Shown one piece after another: positions 42,023 to 51,294 of a stretch of 64,000 nt of DNA. The DNA is from an uncultured Clostridia bacterium. Its GTDB lineage: Bacteria; Bacillota; Clostridia; Christensenellales; UBA1242. Position 1 is the first letter of the stretch. Every line of letters starts with the position of its first letter. The stretch covers positions 1-64,000 of the forward strand of contig CAJOLU010000003.1 of the NCBI GenBank assembly GCA_905235475.1. Reading direction: 5' to 3'. The translations under genes and the position numbers were made by a program. The notes beneath the pieces were generated by a model, which made no database searches, was not told where the DNA came from, and saw nothing but the letters and a program-made list of their open reading frames with translations.

Positions 42023-44275
42023 ATGAAACAACTATTGAACTTTTATAATTCTATGTTAAAAGCACAAAATTTTAGTGATGAAGAGGCTATGAGAACGGCA
42101 AACTATTTTGTGTCCGACAAATATGAAGATGATGAGGGCATTAAAGATGTTAATTTTTCAAACCAAGATTTAATTTATTTGGGAGAGCGTTTGCTGGCTG
42201 TTCCAAAATCTGTTATGCACAACTTTTTGGTGTATCTCATAAAAAGAGATAGATATAGCACAATAATTGCTTTTTTGAGCAAAGTTTTTGTTGCACACAT
42301 CGACAAATTTTCTTACACATCAAAAAATATTGTTAGAATGAGCAACTTAGAACGCACTTTTGATAGATTTATTGAATGCACTATGTGGGCAGACATAGAT
42401 TTTTCTTTGTGGCAAGATGCCTTTTTTAACGCACTTGTGTCATCAAAAGAACCTCTTCAAAGCTGGAAAAGACCAGCAAGAGATTATCTTTTGGATTGGG
42501 TGAAAAGAGATGAAAAAGGTTTTTATGAGTTTGCTTTCCAAAACTTTTCACAATATGGCATTATTATTTTTGGCGTTTTATTTGAAGAAAATGTTGAATC
42601 AGCAGCACCAAAATTATTGAATTATTATCTTCACAATGAGTTTGAAGAAAAAAGGCAAGTTAAAAACATCTTAAAACAACACTATAGCGAAGTTAACAAC
42701 TATATTGTGGAATTAAGAAAAAATAACGAAATGGAAACAGAAGACTACATTAAAACTCTTCTTATTTTTGCTCACTTAAAAGAGGCGACAAAAACCCTTT
42801 CTGAACTCTATGCAAAAGAGAAAGACAAAGAACTTAAAAAACTTATAATAGAAAACGCAGATATTGAAGTTCCAGAAAAAGTTGTTAATTTGGCACAAGC
42901 AAAGAAGAATAGTCAAAAATATGAAAGCAAATTTAACTTCTTGGGGTATAGTGAAAATGATTTCAAGCCTTTAATACTTCAAACGGGAGAAGTTGCAGGA
43001 AAAGAGTTTGTGAACTATTTGCTATCTAGTTATGAAGATTTATGTTCTGTTAACGCATTTTTGGAGAACTCCTACTTCAAAAATTTGTTTAACCAAGATA
43101 GTTTAGACGATTTTTGCTACGATTTGGCGGAAAAATTGGTGACAAAAGATGTTTCAAAATGTGAATGGGCTTACGCCTTGATTGCTCAAAATGCTAGCAT
43201 AAATATGGCAAGCAAAATCATATATTTATTTGCCAGCTGTAAAAACATAAAGGGCTTAAAACTTTTTGTTAAATTATTCATAAAAATTCAAAAAGATGGT
43301 GCTTTGGAACTTTTTAACAGCCTAGACAAAAAGCAGAGAGAACAAAAAATTGTGCTAGATGCATTACTTCAAGGAATGATTGAGAGCGAAGTGTATGATT
43401 TAGACACAATTGAAGTGTTGAGAGATAATATGATTGCAGATTTTAATCTTGAGGGCGGCAAGATTGAAATAGATGGCTGCATCTTAAAAATTGAAACAGA
43501 CTTTTCTGTGAGCATTGAAGGGGAACAAAATCCATCAAAAAGCGTTTTATTGGAAAAGAAAAGGCTGGAAAGAGAGTTGGATAGGCAAATAAAAAGGCTT
43601 AAAAGCTTTTATCATAGCGGCAGATTATATCAAAAAGAGCATTGGGAAAAACTTATGGAAAACAAACTTATGCTTTTCCTTGCAAGCAAATTATTATGGG
43701 CAAAATATGAAGATGGCAACCTTGTTTCTGTGTTTAGGATTGATGATGGAAAGATTTCGAACCTAGCTTCTGTTTCCAAAGTTGGTGGAGAGTATAAAAT
43801 TGGCTTATTTCATCCAGTTGAGTATAGCGAATTAGATTGGCATTCAGTGTTTAATGCTAAAAAATCGCCATTTAATCAACTTGATATTAGTGTTTTTTCT
43901 CCAAATAATTACAATATTCACGCATCTGTTGTTTCAAGATTTAATGGATTTATGGTTAATTCCAAAACATTTTTTGAAAGGATGCTGGGCTTTGACTGGA
44001 AATATGGGGTTCAATCTGTTGATAAATTGGTGTCTAGCATGACAAAGCTTAACAAAGAATTGGGCATTTTGGCTGAAATCAACTTTAGTGCCACACAAAT
44101 AGATGGCGAAAACACCATAAGTTTGGGTGAACTTAGATTTTATAAAATTGATGATGTTCTTAAAACTGGCAACAATTTTGTCACAAATAAGACCAAATCT
44201 ATGGAGATTGGAGTGCTTAAACCAAGGTATTTTTCCGATATTATATATGAAATAACCATGGCAGGCAAAAAATAA
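42023..44275 (+). CDS. Large DUF4132-like protein
   Basis: 750 aa, predicted soluble. The first 500 residues are alpha-helical and HEAT-like with no clear motif. Residues about 540-680 resemble DUF4132: LASKLLWAKYEDGNLVSVFRID, YKIGLFHPVEYSELDWHSVFNAKKSPFNQLDISVF. DUF4132 proteins (MolR-like) have no established biochemical role. GAGG lies upstream of the ATG. Its neighbours (spoIVFB-like, membrane protein) give no functional clue. Confidence 0.65.
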   Translation: MKQLLNFYNSMLKAQNFSDEEAMRTANYFVSDKYEDDEGIKDVNFSNQDLIYLGERLLAVPKSVMHNFLVYLIKRDRYSTIIAFLSKVFVAHIDKFSYTSKNIVRMSNLERTFDRFIECTMWADIDFSLWQDAFFNALVSSKEPLQSWKRPARDYLLDWVKRDEKGFYEFAFQNFSQYGIIIFGVLFEENVESAAPKLLNYYLHNEFEEKRQVKNILKQHYSEVNNYIVELRKNNEMETEDYIKTLLIFAHLKEATKTLSELYAKEKDKELKKLIIENADIEVPEKVVNLAQAKKNSQKYESKFNFLGYSENDFKPLILQTGEVAGKEFVNYLLSSYEDLCSVNAFLENSYFKNLFNQDSLDDFCYDLAEKLVTKDVSKCEWAYALIAQNASINMASKIIYLFASCKNIKGLKLFVKLFIKIQKDGALELFNSLDKKQREQKIVLDALLQGMIESEVYDLDTIEVLRDNMIADFNLEGGKIEIDGCILKIETDFSVSIEGEQNPSKSVLLEKKRLERELDRQIKRLKSFYHSGRLYQKEHWEKLMENKLMLFLASKLLWAKYEDGNLVSVFRIDDGKISNLASVSKVGGEYKIGLFHPVEYSELDWHSVFNAKKSPFNQLDISVFSPNNYNIHASVVSRFNGFMVNSKTFFERMLGFDWKYGVQSVDKLVSSMTKLNKELGILAEINFSATQIDGENTISLGELRFYKIDDVLKTGNNFVTNKTKSMEIGVLKPRYFSDIIYEITMAGKK

Positions 44276-44298
44276 TTAAAAAATTTGAAAAAAGGGTA

Positions 44299-44327
44299 TT
44301 GCAATTTGTGCGGAAGTGTGCTATAAT
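44299..44327 (+). promoter_or_regulatory. Promoter of the Ala/Gly-rich membrane protein gene
   Basis: TTGCAA (44299-44304), 17 bases, TATAAT (44322-44327), TGC extended -10. Confidence 0.85.
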
Positions 44328-44359
44328 ACCAATGTATCAAGAAAAAAGGAGTGTTAAAT

Positions 44360-45388
44360 ATGGCATTTTTTGATAGATTTAAAAGAAATAAACAAGTAGA
44401 AAGTGAAAAGTTTTATGATGATAATTATAAAGATGACAAGATGGATGAAAACTTGAAAAAAAGAAGTAAAAGAAGAAAAGGTTGGTTAATTGGCCTAACA
44501 GCAGCAGCAGTTGTTGCAACAGTTGCTTTTCCATTCTTAATTGGTTTTGCCGCAGCATCAGCAGGAGTTGTTGGAGCAAGTTTAACAGCAGCTGGAGTGA
44601 CTGCAGGAGTTGTTGCTCTTGCCGTTGATATTGCAGCAATTGGTGCTTGGGTAAAATCTTCAGCAAGCAGAAAGGCTGGAAGAGATGCTAAAAAAATTAA
44701 GCAAGCATCAGAGAATCATAAGGTTATTAACACTAATGATTTGAAAAGTCAAACATCAAGAAGAGCCCTTGTAACATACATCAGCAACATAGTTGGTAAG
44801 GCAGAAATTGATAAAAAACAAAATGAAATAACAATAGAAAAACTTTTAGATAGTGTTAAGATCGGCGATGGAGTTAATAAAGATTTGATTAATGCAATCA
44901 AAGGAGAAAAAACACCTGGTGCGGACAAAAGTATTTGGACATCTGATAACATTAAAATGCTCATCGAAGGTATTACACCAAGTGATGCTAAAGCAGCTAG
45001 TCAATTTAAGTCAGTAGTAAAATCAAGCAAACCATGGCTTTTTGACGGCAATGTAATCACAACAGATGATAAAGATAATGTTACAGGTAAATATTCAGTT
45101 GTAATAACAGACAAGGTTTACACAGACCAAGCAAAATATGCTTATCAAGCTGTTTTAAGTTACATTAACGATGCAGCAAATAAGGCAAATGGAACTGATT
45201 TTAAAATGACACAAGGAATTGGGACAAAGGATAGGGCTGTTAAAGGTCGTAACCAAGAGGCAACATATAATACTGACAAATACACAAGATCAATTCGTTC
45301 ATTGGCTATTTATGAAGCCGGACAAGAACAGGGTGTTACTGAGAGCAAACCGACACCTAAGGAACGAATCATTTCACTAATTAAATAA
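44360..45388 (+). CDS. Membrane protein of unknown function
   Basis: 342 aa. A charged N-terminus (FDRFKRNKQ, KKRSKRRK) is followed by Ala/Gly/Val-rich hydrophobic segments at residues about 44-100, probably a helical hairpin. A 240-residue soluble region with no recognised motif follows. ATG 44360 has AAGGAG 8 bases upstream. It has its own strong promoter and a GAAA-loop terminator, so it is probably well expressed. I do not recognise the family. Confidence 0.65.
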   Translation: MAFFDRFKRNKQVESEKFYDDNYKDDKMDENLKKRSKRRKGWLIGLTAAAVVATVAFPFLIGFAAASAGVVGASLTAAGVTAGVVALAVDIAAIGAWVKSSASRKAGRDAKKIKQASENHKVINTNDLKSQTSRRALVTYISNIVGKAEIDKKQNEITIEKLLDSVKIGDGVNKDLINAIKGEKTPGADKSIWTSDNIKMLIEGITPSDAKAASQFKSVVKSSKPWLFDGNVITTDDKDNVTGKYSVVITDKVYTDQAKYAYQAVLSYINDAANKANGTDFKMTQGIGTKDRAVKGRNQEATYNTDKYTRSIRSLAIYEAGQEQGVTESKPTPKERIISLIK

Positions 45389-45413
45389 AAATAGGCGAAA
45401 GCCTATTTTTTTT
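45387..45413 (+). terminator. Terminator with GAAA tetraloop
   Basis: AAAAATAGGC-GAAA-GCCTATTTTTTTT, a very strong intrinsic terminator. Confidence 0.9.
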
Positions 45414-45425
45414 ATTATGTTTTGT

Positions 45426-45454
45426 TTGACATTTTTTCGTATAAATTCTATAAT
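45426..45454 (+). promoter_or_regulatory. Consensus promoter of lgt
   Basis: TTGACA (45426-45431), 17 bases, TATAAT (45449-45454): a perfect sigma-A match. Confidence 0.92.
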
Positions 45455-45482
45455 GAAATCAGTTTTGTGTTAGGGGGATTTT

Positions 45483-46244
45483 ATGAGCGTTGTTGCCTTC
45501 ACAATTTTTGGGGTTTCGGTTCATTGGTATGGCATTATGATTGCACTAGGCATTATTTTTGCAGTGCTTTTGGCTTTTTATGTTTTTAAATTCCGTGACT
45601 TAAAAAATGACTATATAATGGAACTTGTGCTTTGGATTCTTCCACCAGCAATAATTGGGGCAAGGCTATATTATCTCATCTTTAATGGGGGCCCTTGGGG
45701 GTGGGACGCTTTTGCAATTTGGAAAGGTGGATTGGCTGTTTATGGCTCTATTATTGGTGGGGCCATTGGTGTTATTTTATTTTGTGTTGTGAGAAAAATT
45801 AATTTCTTGCGAGTTGCAGATGCTGTTGTTCCATGTTTGGCACTAGGGCAATGCTTTGGAAGAATTGGCTGTTGTTTTGGAGGGTGCTGTTATGGGGTGG
45901 AAACCACAAACCCAAATTTAATGTATTTTCCATTTTCACTAAACATTGATGGCACTTGGCACTTGGCAACCAACTTATATGAAAGTTTCTTCTGTTTAAT
46001 AATATGCATAGTTCTTGTTTTGATGCTTAGAAAAATTAAAACAAATGGTATTATTATGGGCTCATATTTTGTGATGTATGGAGTTTTGAGAGCAATTCTA
46101 GAAAGTTTTAGAGATGCCCAAGAGGCACTTTTTATTGGTTCTTTAAAAGTTAGTTTGCTTTTAAGCATATTGCTTGCAGTTGCTGGAGCGGCTTTAATTA
46201 TAACTCAAGTTATTAGACTAAAAACGAAAAAGAGGTTAAGTTAG
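45483..46244 (+). CDS. lgt: Prolipoprotein diacylglyceryl transferase (variant motif)
   Basis: Membrane enzyme that adds diacylglycerol to the lipobox Cys of prolipoproteins (253 aa, about seven helices). HWYGIMIALGI, GARLYYLIF, WKGGLAVYGSIIGG and RAILESFRD follow the family. The signature usually written GRxGNFxNxExxG reads GRIGCCFGGCCYG, and the HGG His is Tyr. Similar Cys-rich variants occur in other Lgt-like proteins, so activity is plausible but not certain. GGGGG precedes the ATG. The lipoprotein at 49554 is a possible client. Confidence 0.85.
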   Translation: MSVVAFTIFGVSVHWYGIMIALGIIFAVLLAFYVFKFRDLKNDYIMELVLWILPPAIIGARLYYLIFNGGPWGWDAFAIWKGGLAVYGSIIGGAIGVILFCVVRKINFLRVADAVVPCLALGQCFGRIGCCFGGCCYGVETTNPNLMYFPFSLNIDGTWHLATNLYESFFCLIICIVLVLMLRKIKTNGIIMGSYFVMYGVLRAILESFRDAQEALFIGSLKVSLLLSILLAVAGAALIITQVIRLKTKKRLS

Positions 46245-47005
46245 TGGAAGACTATTATAATAATCAATCAAATTATAACAAACTTAAAAATGAATACGAA
46301 AGGATGAAATCGCAAGAGATTTTGTATAAAAAGCAAATTGCAAGTTTGGAACAACAAAATAAAGACTTTGAGCAAAAAGTTGATGACTTACAAAAGAAAC
46401 TAAATGGTCTTCAAGACCTCTTGATTGACTACACAAACAGGCAAGAAAAGGCTCAAAACATTATTGAATCAACTCAAAACTTAAAACAACTTGAAAGTCA
46501 AAGATTGCAACTTCTTTACAAAAAGTGGGAAGACTTGTCTGCAGAATTGCAAGAAAGGAATGTTACCATTTATTCTTTAGATGACTTATTAAACATTTCA
46601 AGTGATTTTAGGCACGCACTAAAAGTTATTGTTGAAGATTCAACTGCATTGAACGACAAAAGTTATGCCAAAAGTGTTTTGACCAAAATGGCTGGCACAA
46701 ACAATTCAAATAACAAACTAACAAAAAAGTATGTGGCTCGTTCTGTTTCTAAAAAGCACATAAATTACACTGAAAACATTTTTGAAGAAGAATTAACAAT
46801 TAGCCAACAAGAAAGTGCGGCAGAAAAGTTTTTAAATGGAGAACAAACATTCATTCCAAAGTCTATGGGAGTTGGAAAAGAAGTTCTTTCAATTCCACCA
46901 AAAGAGCAAAAACAAGAAAAGAAAGAGGGTTTTTCTTTGGAAGAAGCATTAACTCCAAAAGAAAGTTTATCTGAAATTATGTCTGTTTTTAAATTAGATG
47001 ACTAA
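46244..47005 (+). CDS. Coiled-coil protein of unknown function
   Basis: 253 aa, GTG start overlapping the last base of lgt (TAGTG), AGAGG upstream. Residues about 10-110 are a long coiled coil (LKNEYERMKSQEILYKKQIASLEQQNKDFEQKV, LKQLESQRLQLLYKKWEDL). The rest is acidic and probably disordered. Co-transcribed with lgt. It might be a cell-pole or division scaffold of DivIVA-like style, but no family motif supports this. Confidence 0.6.
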   Translation: MEDYYNNQSNYNKLKNEYERMKSQEILYKKQIASLEQQNKDFEQKVDDLQKKLNGLQDLLIDYTNRQEKAQNIIESTQNLKQLESQRLQLLYKKWEDLSAELQERNVTIYSLDDLLNISSDFRHALKVIVEDSTALNDKSYAKSVLTKMAGTNNSNNKLTKKYVARSVSKKHINYTENIFEEELTISQQESAAEKFLNGEQTFIPKSMGVGKEVLSIPPKEQKQEKKEGFSLEEALTPKESLSEIMSVFKLDD

Positions 47006-47032
47006 AAAAAGAACGCTTATGCGTTCTTTTTA
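47004..47032. terminator. Bidirectional terminator between convergent genes
   Basis: AAAAAGAACGC-ttat-GCGTTCTTTTT. Confidence 0.88.
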
Positions 47033-47035
47033 TTT

Positions 47036-47956
47036 TTATTTTATTCTCAAATCATTGCCAACAAAATTAACAACTTTTGTGGTTCTTTTGTTAAATATTC
47101 TGCTAAACAATCGGTTGCCATAACGATTTTCTATCGCATCAAAACTTAAGTTTGTTGAAATAAGTGTTGGAAGCCCATTTATTTCTCTTTCGTTCAAAAT
47201 TGTGAATAGGTTAGAGGCAGACAAATTTCTCATCATTGGTTCTGTTCCAAGGTCATCAATAATCAAAAGGTCACATTCCAGAAGTGGCGATAATATTGTT
47301 TCACTTTCAAAAGGAGAAACAGTTAATGCTTTTAGCATTGTGTTCGAAAGATTGAATGCAGTAACATACACAACATAAAATTCTTTTTGCAAAAGTTCTT
47401 GTGCAATACATTCAAGTAAAAATGTTTTGCCAGTTCCAACTTCGCCCATAAACACTAGATTCTTTGTTTTGATGTTAGGGAATTTTTCAACATATTTTTT
47501 TGCAAGATTATGTGCTTTTTGAAGCATTTCATTATTTTCTAAAATCTTTGGGTCGCTTTGCGAAAAATTATGAACAATTGCGGAGGTTATTCCGCTATTT
47601 TTTATAAGCAGTTTTTGTGTTTCTGTTTTAAGGCATTGGCACTTTTTGCCATCAACAAAGCCAGTATCTTCACAAAGTTTGCAAGAATAGTTTGGCATTA
47701 AGTCTTTTTCTGTTAGCCCCAATTTTTTAAGTGTAAACAAACGATTTTTCTTAATTTCTTGAAGTTCATTTTCAATGTTTTTGTTGCCAGTTTTTGCTAG
47801 TTCAAAAGTTTTTTCTCTAAACAAAAGGTCGGCATTTTTGAATTCTTTGCTTTTTTCTCTTGCCATTTTGTAGGTGTTTTCGCTAATGGCTTCATTTTGT
47901 CTTTTGCGTTCAAGAATATTTCTTATTGCCTCATCAACAATTTGTTTTTTGTTCAT
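47036..47956 (-). CDS. dnaI: Replicative helicase loader DnaI
   Basis: AAA+ ATPase that loads the DnaB/DnaC-type helicase at oriC or restart forks (306 aa). A Cys-rich zinc segment CKLCEDTGFVDGKKCQCLK lies near residues 92-110. Walker A is GEVGTGKTFL, Walker B LLIIDDLGTEP, sensor region LISTNLSFDAI, and an arginine-finger area is RLFSRIF. ATG 47956 follows AAGGAG. It is directly downstream of the dnaB-like gene, the conserved firmicute pair. Confidence 0.92.
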   Translation of the reverse strand: MNKKQIVDEAIRNILERKRQNEAISENTYKMAREKSKEFKNADLLFREKTFELAKTGNKNIENELQEIKKNRLFTLKKLGLTEKDLMPNYSCKLCEDTGFVDGKKCQCLKTETQKLLIKNSGITSAIVHNFSQSDPKILENNEMLQKAHNLAKKYVEKFPNIKTKNLVFMGEVGTGKTFLLECIAQELLQKEFYVVYVTAFNLSNTMLKALTVSPFESETILSPLLECDLLIIDDLGTEPMMRNLSASNLFTILNEREINGLPTLISTNLSFDAIENRYGNRLFSRIFNKRTTKVVNFVGNDLRIK

Positions 47957-47966
47957 AAAGTTCTCC

Positions 47967-49421
47967 TTAAATTTCAATTTCGTCAATATCGCTCATAAGG
48001 GATTTTATTTCGTCTTCTGAATATGTTCTGTCGTGAATGATTGTTTTATCTTTTTTGTCATCAACGCCAGCACCTGATTTATATAGTTCTCCAACAAGTT
48101 TTGCTTCATCTAATGTTGTGATTTTTTGCTCAAACCAGTTAGACAAGATTTTGTTTATATATTGCATTGGTTGTGCTTTGTCGGCTGAAAGGGTGGCAGC
48201 ATATTCAATAACTTCTTGTGGCATATTCCAAGAATAAGTCCAAGTTCTATAAAAATCTCTGTCCCAACTTGTCACATTGCGCAAAAGTGAAGCGGATTCC
48301 AAAACTCGTTTAATTTTTTCATCTTGAATTTTAACTTTTTCTAGGTGCTGAATAATGCTAGTTGTTGTGATTAACCCATTTTTGTAATATTTTTGCACAA
48401 CTGCGTCCATTCCTTGAAGAGAACGAATGTTGTTTTTAAAACAATAACTTGCCAAAAGTTTTAACGCACTTTCATCATATCCACGCATAAGCCAAGGGTT
48501 GATGTAACTTTCCACAACATTTTCCACATTTTCATAATAAACACCAATAATTTTGTCTATTTCTTTTGCTAATCCAAACAAACTTGCCTTGTGGGTTTCA
48601 TATTCTTCAATTTCTTTAACAGACATTAGGTGTTGTTCATAATATTTTGTGAGTTTTTGGTCTAATTTTTCAAAGCCACCTTTTGTGACTTGTTTTGCCA
48701 CATACAAAATAACTTCATCACTAAAATCAAGTTTTCTTGTCCATTTGATGTATTTTTGCTTTTCTTCTAGTGTTGCTTTTCTAGAAAGTTTTAGTGCTTT
48801 AAAAATTTCTTTTAGTTTCGTTTCTGTTTCACTTAAGTCTTGAAGTTTTTCTTCCACTTGAGAAAAATTCAAAATACCTTCATTTGCCCAGTTCTTTGCA
48901 ACAGCCAAAATGTAGTTGTAACCCACATTTTTGCCTTTTAGGTCGGTGCAATACTTAATAATCATCAAAAGTGCTTCTGGGCTCATATGATAGGTTTCAA
49001 TGAGCGTGTAATATTCACTGAACTCGTTTGGTGTTATCATTCTTCCAGAAATAGTGCTTTGAACAGATAGGTTAAATTGCTCATATTTGTCTGCTTTAAA
49101 TTTCTTTTTTGAAATTGCGTTTTTAACTGGCAAATATTGTATTTCTGGTGGTGTTGTTTCAACAATTTGCACAAGCCCTTGCTCTTGCCAGAACTTGAAA
49201 GCGTTTAGAACATCTGCTGTTGATATGCCCAAACTTTCGGCAAAACTATCAATTGTTGTGAGGTTTGATTTTAGTTCGTTGTTACAGCAAAGATATAGTC
49301 CCCACAAATAAATGCGAACTTGTTCTCCACTTGCATAAGGCAAATAGTCCTCAATAAAAGTGTTGTCGATAACTGTTATATTCATTGAACTAATTTCACT
49401 AGAAAATTTACAAAAAGACAT
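47967..49421 (-). CDS. dnaB: DnaB/DnaD-family replication initiation protein
   Basis: 484 aa. An N-terminal winged-helix-like part (residues about 10-90) is followed by DnaB_2-type helical repeats: YYTLIETYHMSPEALLMIIKYCTD...YILAVAKNWANEGI, then YINPWLMRGYDESALKLLASYC, then WNMPQEVIEYAATLSADKAQPMQYINKILSNWFEQ. This architecture is that of firmicute DnaB/DnaD helper proteins, which recruit DnaI and helicase to the origin. ATG 49421 has AGAGGTG upstream. The palindrome at 49443 covers its promoter region. Confidence 0.85.
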   Translation of the reverse strand: MSFCKFSSEISSMNITVIDNTFIEDYLPYASGEQVRIYLWGLYLCCNNELKSNLTTIDSFAESLGISTADVLNAFKFWQEQGLVQIVETTPPEIQYLPVKNAISKKKFKADKYEQFNLSVQSTISGRMITPNEFSEYYTLIETYHMSPEALLMIIKYCTDLKGKNVGYNYILAVAKNWANEGILNFSQVEEKLQDLSETETKLKEIFKALKLSRKATLEEKQKYIKWTRKLDFSDEVILYVAKQVTKGGFEKLDQKLTKYYEQHLMSVKEIEEYETHKASLFGLAKEIDKIIGVYYENVENVVESYINPWLMRGYDESALKLLASYCFKNNIRSLQGMDAVVQKYYKNGLITTTSIIQHLEKVKIQDEKIKRVLESASLLRNVTSWDRDFYRTWTYSWNMPQEVIEYAATLSADKAQPMQYINKILSNWFEQKITTLDEAKLVGELYKSGAGVDDKKDKTIIHDRTYSEDEIKSLMSDIDEIEI

Positions 49422-49442
49422 TTTAACACCTCTTGCGTTAAA

Positions 49443-49463
49443 TATATCAAAAATTTTGATATA
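49443..49463. promoter_or_regulatory. 21-bp perfect palindrome upstream of dnaB
   Basis: TATATCAAAA-A-TTTTGATATA, 22-42 bases upstream of the dnaB ATG, overlapping a possible -10 element. It looks like an operator for an unidentified dimeric repressor. Confidence 0.45.
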
Positions 49464-49553
49464 AAACAATATTTTTTTAGAAAGTTTTTTAAAATTAGTG
49501 CAAAAGTCATATAACCCCAAAATTAAAAATATAAATAAAAGACGGGGGAAAAT

Positions 49554-51044
49554 ATGAGAAAATACTTTATTTTAGCACTTTTGTTGCTGCCACTTATGTT
49601 TTTTGGTTGTTCTCAGGTGGGAACGATTGAAGAAGTTAGCCAAAATCTTAATAATTATCACATCACAGCCAGTTTAGATAGCGAAAACAAAACAATTTCA
49701 GCAGTTGAGGAAGTGCAAATTCAAAACAACACAAACAGCCCATGGGAAGAGGTTTGCTTTCACTTGCACCCAAACGCCTTTAAAGAAAATAGGCAAGAGT
49801 TCTATGCGGTTAGCGCTGGGCAAGAAGAACGGGCATATGATGGCGAAAAGTCTTATGGGAAGATTGACATATTAAGCGTTCAAGAAAATGGGCAAGAACA
49901 AACTTTTTCTATTTTTGGCGAAGACGAACACATCTTGAAGATTAAAACGCAAAATTTGCAAGAAAAAGGGGGTAAAACAAGCTTGTCAATCACATTTATG
50001 GTGACCATTCCTAAGGTTAATCATAGGCTGGGCTATGGCAAGCACACCATAAATGTTGGGAACTGGTATCCAATCTTGTGTGTTTTTGAAGATGGCGAAT
50101 GGAATATGGATGGTTATTTGCCAACTGGTGACCCATTTTATAGCAAGATGGCAAACTATGAAGTGGAAATATCATATGATAAAAACTTAAGCCTAGCCAG
50201 CACGGGCGTTTTGGTGGGGGAGAACACAGAATATGGTGTTAAAACAAGCACATATAAAGCCTTGGCAGTTAGGGATTTTGCACTTGTTTTTTCAAATGAT
50301 TTTGAACTCATAAGCCAAAATGTTGGCTCAACTCAAATAAATTATTATTACTATGATGATGAAACACCCGATGTTCACTTAAAAACAGCAGTTGATGCCA
50401 TAAACACTTTTAACGAACTTTTTGGAACATATCCATATGATTGTGTTAACGTTGTGAAAACAAACTTTTTGCACGGCGGAATGGAGTATCCAATGCTGGT
50501 GTATGTTTCCGACCAAATTGCTAATGAGAGTGAATATCAAAATGTGATTGTTCACGAACTTGCACATCAATGGTGGTATTCTTTAGTGGGGAACAATGAA
50601 CTTAAATATGGTTTTATTGATGAGGGATTGGCAGAGTATAGCACAGCGCTATTTTATGATATGAATGATGGCTATCAAACAACAAAGAGTGAAGTGATTG
50701 GCAATGCCTTGTCATCATATTTGCTGTTTTGTGATGTGTATAAAGACGTGTATGGAACAATGGATAAATCAATGAACAGAAATATAAAAACTTTTAACAC
50801 AGAAACAGAGTATGTTTATTTAACATATGTTAAAGGGCTTTTGATGTTTGATTCCATTAGTGATGTTCTTGGGCAAAAGAGAATGAATAAAGCACTAAAA
50901 GGGTTGTTTGAAGATTATTGCTTTCAAGAAGTAACTCCAGAAAAGATGATTGAAAGCCTAGAAGAACACAGCCATAGAAAATTAAAAAACTATATTGTTA
51001 GTTGGCTTGATGGAAGTGTTGTGTTGGAAGAACTGAATGGATAA
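49554..51044 (+). CDS. M1-type (gluzincin) metallopeptidase lipoprotein
   Basis: 496 aa. The N-terminus MRKYFILALLLLPLMFFGC is a lipoprotein signal with the lipobox Cys at residue 19. The catalytic motif HELAHQWW, followed by FIDEGLAEY about 18 residues later, is the HExxH-E zinc site of M1 aminopeptidases. The upstream GGMEYP is the substrate-binding GxMEN-like loop. The N-terminal half resembles the M1 beta-sandwich. It would act on peptides at the outer face of the membrane. It lacks the long C-terminal domain of full aminopeptidase N. Confidence 0.87.
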   Translation: MRKYFILALLLLPLMFFGCSQVGTIEEVSQNLNNYHITASLDSENKTISAVEEVQIQNNTNSPWEEVCFHLHPNAFKENRQEFYAVSAGQEERAYDGEKSYGKIDILSVQENGQEQTFSIFGEDEHILKIKTQNLQEKGGKTSLSITFMVTIPKVNHRLGYGKHTINVGNWYPILCVFEDGEWNMDGYLPTGDPFYSKMANYEVEISYDKNLSLASTGVLVGENTEYGVKTSTYKALAVRDFALVFSNDFELISQNVGSTQINYYYYDDETPDVHLKTAVDAINTFNELFGTYPYDCVNVVKTNFLHGGMEYPMLVYVSDQIANESEYQNVIVHELAHQWWYSLVGNNELKYGFIDEGLAEYSTALFYDMNDGYQTTKSEVIGNALSSYLLFCDVYKDVYGTMDKSMNRNIKTFNTETEYVYLTYVKGLLMFDSISDVLGQKRMNKALKGLFEDYCFQEVTPEKMIESLEEHSHRKLKNYIVSWLDGSVVLEELNG

Positions 51045-51088
51045 GTTATGTTAAAGGTTAAAAAAAGTTAAAAATCATTAGAAAACTC

Positions 51089-51117
51089 TTGACAAACACG
51101 ATTTAATAGGGTATAAT
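51089..51117 (+). promoter_or_regulatory. Promoter of rplJL
   Basis: TTGACA (51089-51094), 17 bases, TATAAT (51112-51117): consensus. Confidence 0.92.
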
Positions 51118-51123
51118 TTGGAT

Positions 51124-51265
51124 ACTAAATTAATAAGTCTTCGCCAAAGACAGTAAGTGCTTGGTTTCAAGTATAATCTCGCAAGGGGCTTACCGAGGTA
51201 AAGCAAAATATGGATATTCTCTCTATCCTTGTGCTTTACTCTTTGCACAAGGATTTATTTTTTTA
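51124..51265 (+). ncRNA. L10 ribosomal protein leader with attenuator
   Basis: The leader contains CGCCAAAGACAGTAAGTGC and GGGGCTTACCGAGGT, typical of the firmicute L10 leader. It ends in a perfect terminator hairpin ATCCTTGTGC/GCACAAGGAT (51225-51254) followed by a T tract to 51264. Binding of L10 or L10-L12 to the upstream fold is known to favour termination in this class, giving feedback control of rplJ-rplL. Confidence 0.88.
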
Positions 51266-51294
51266 GAAAACACATAAGGAGGGTTCCAATCGAG

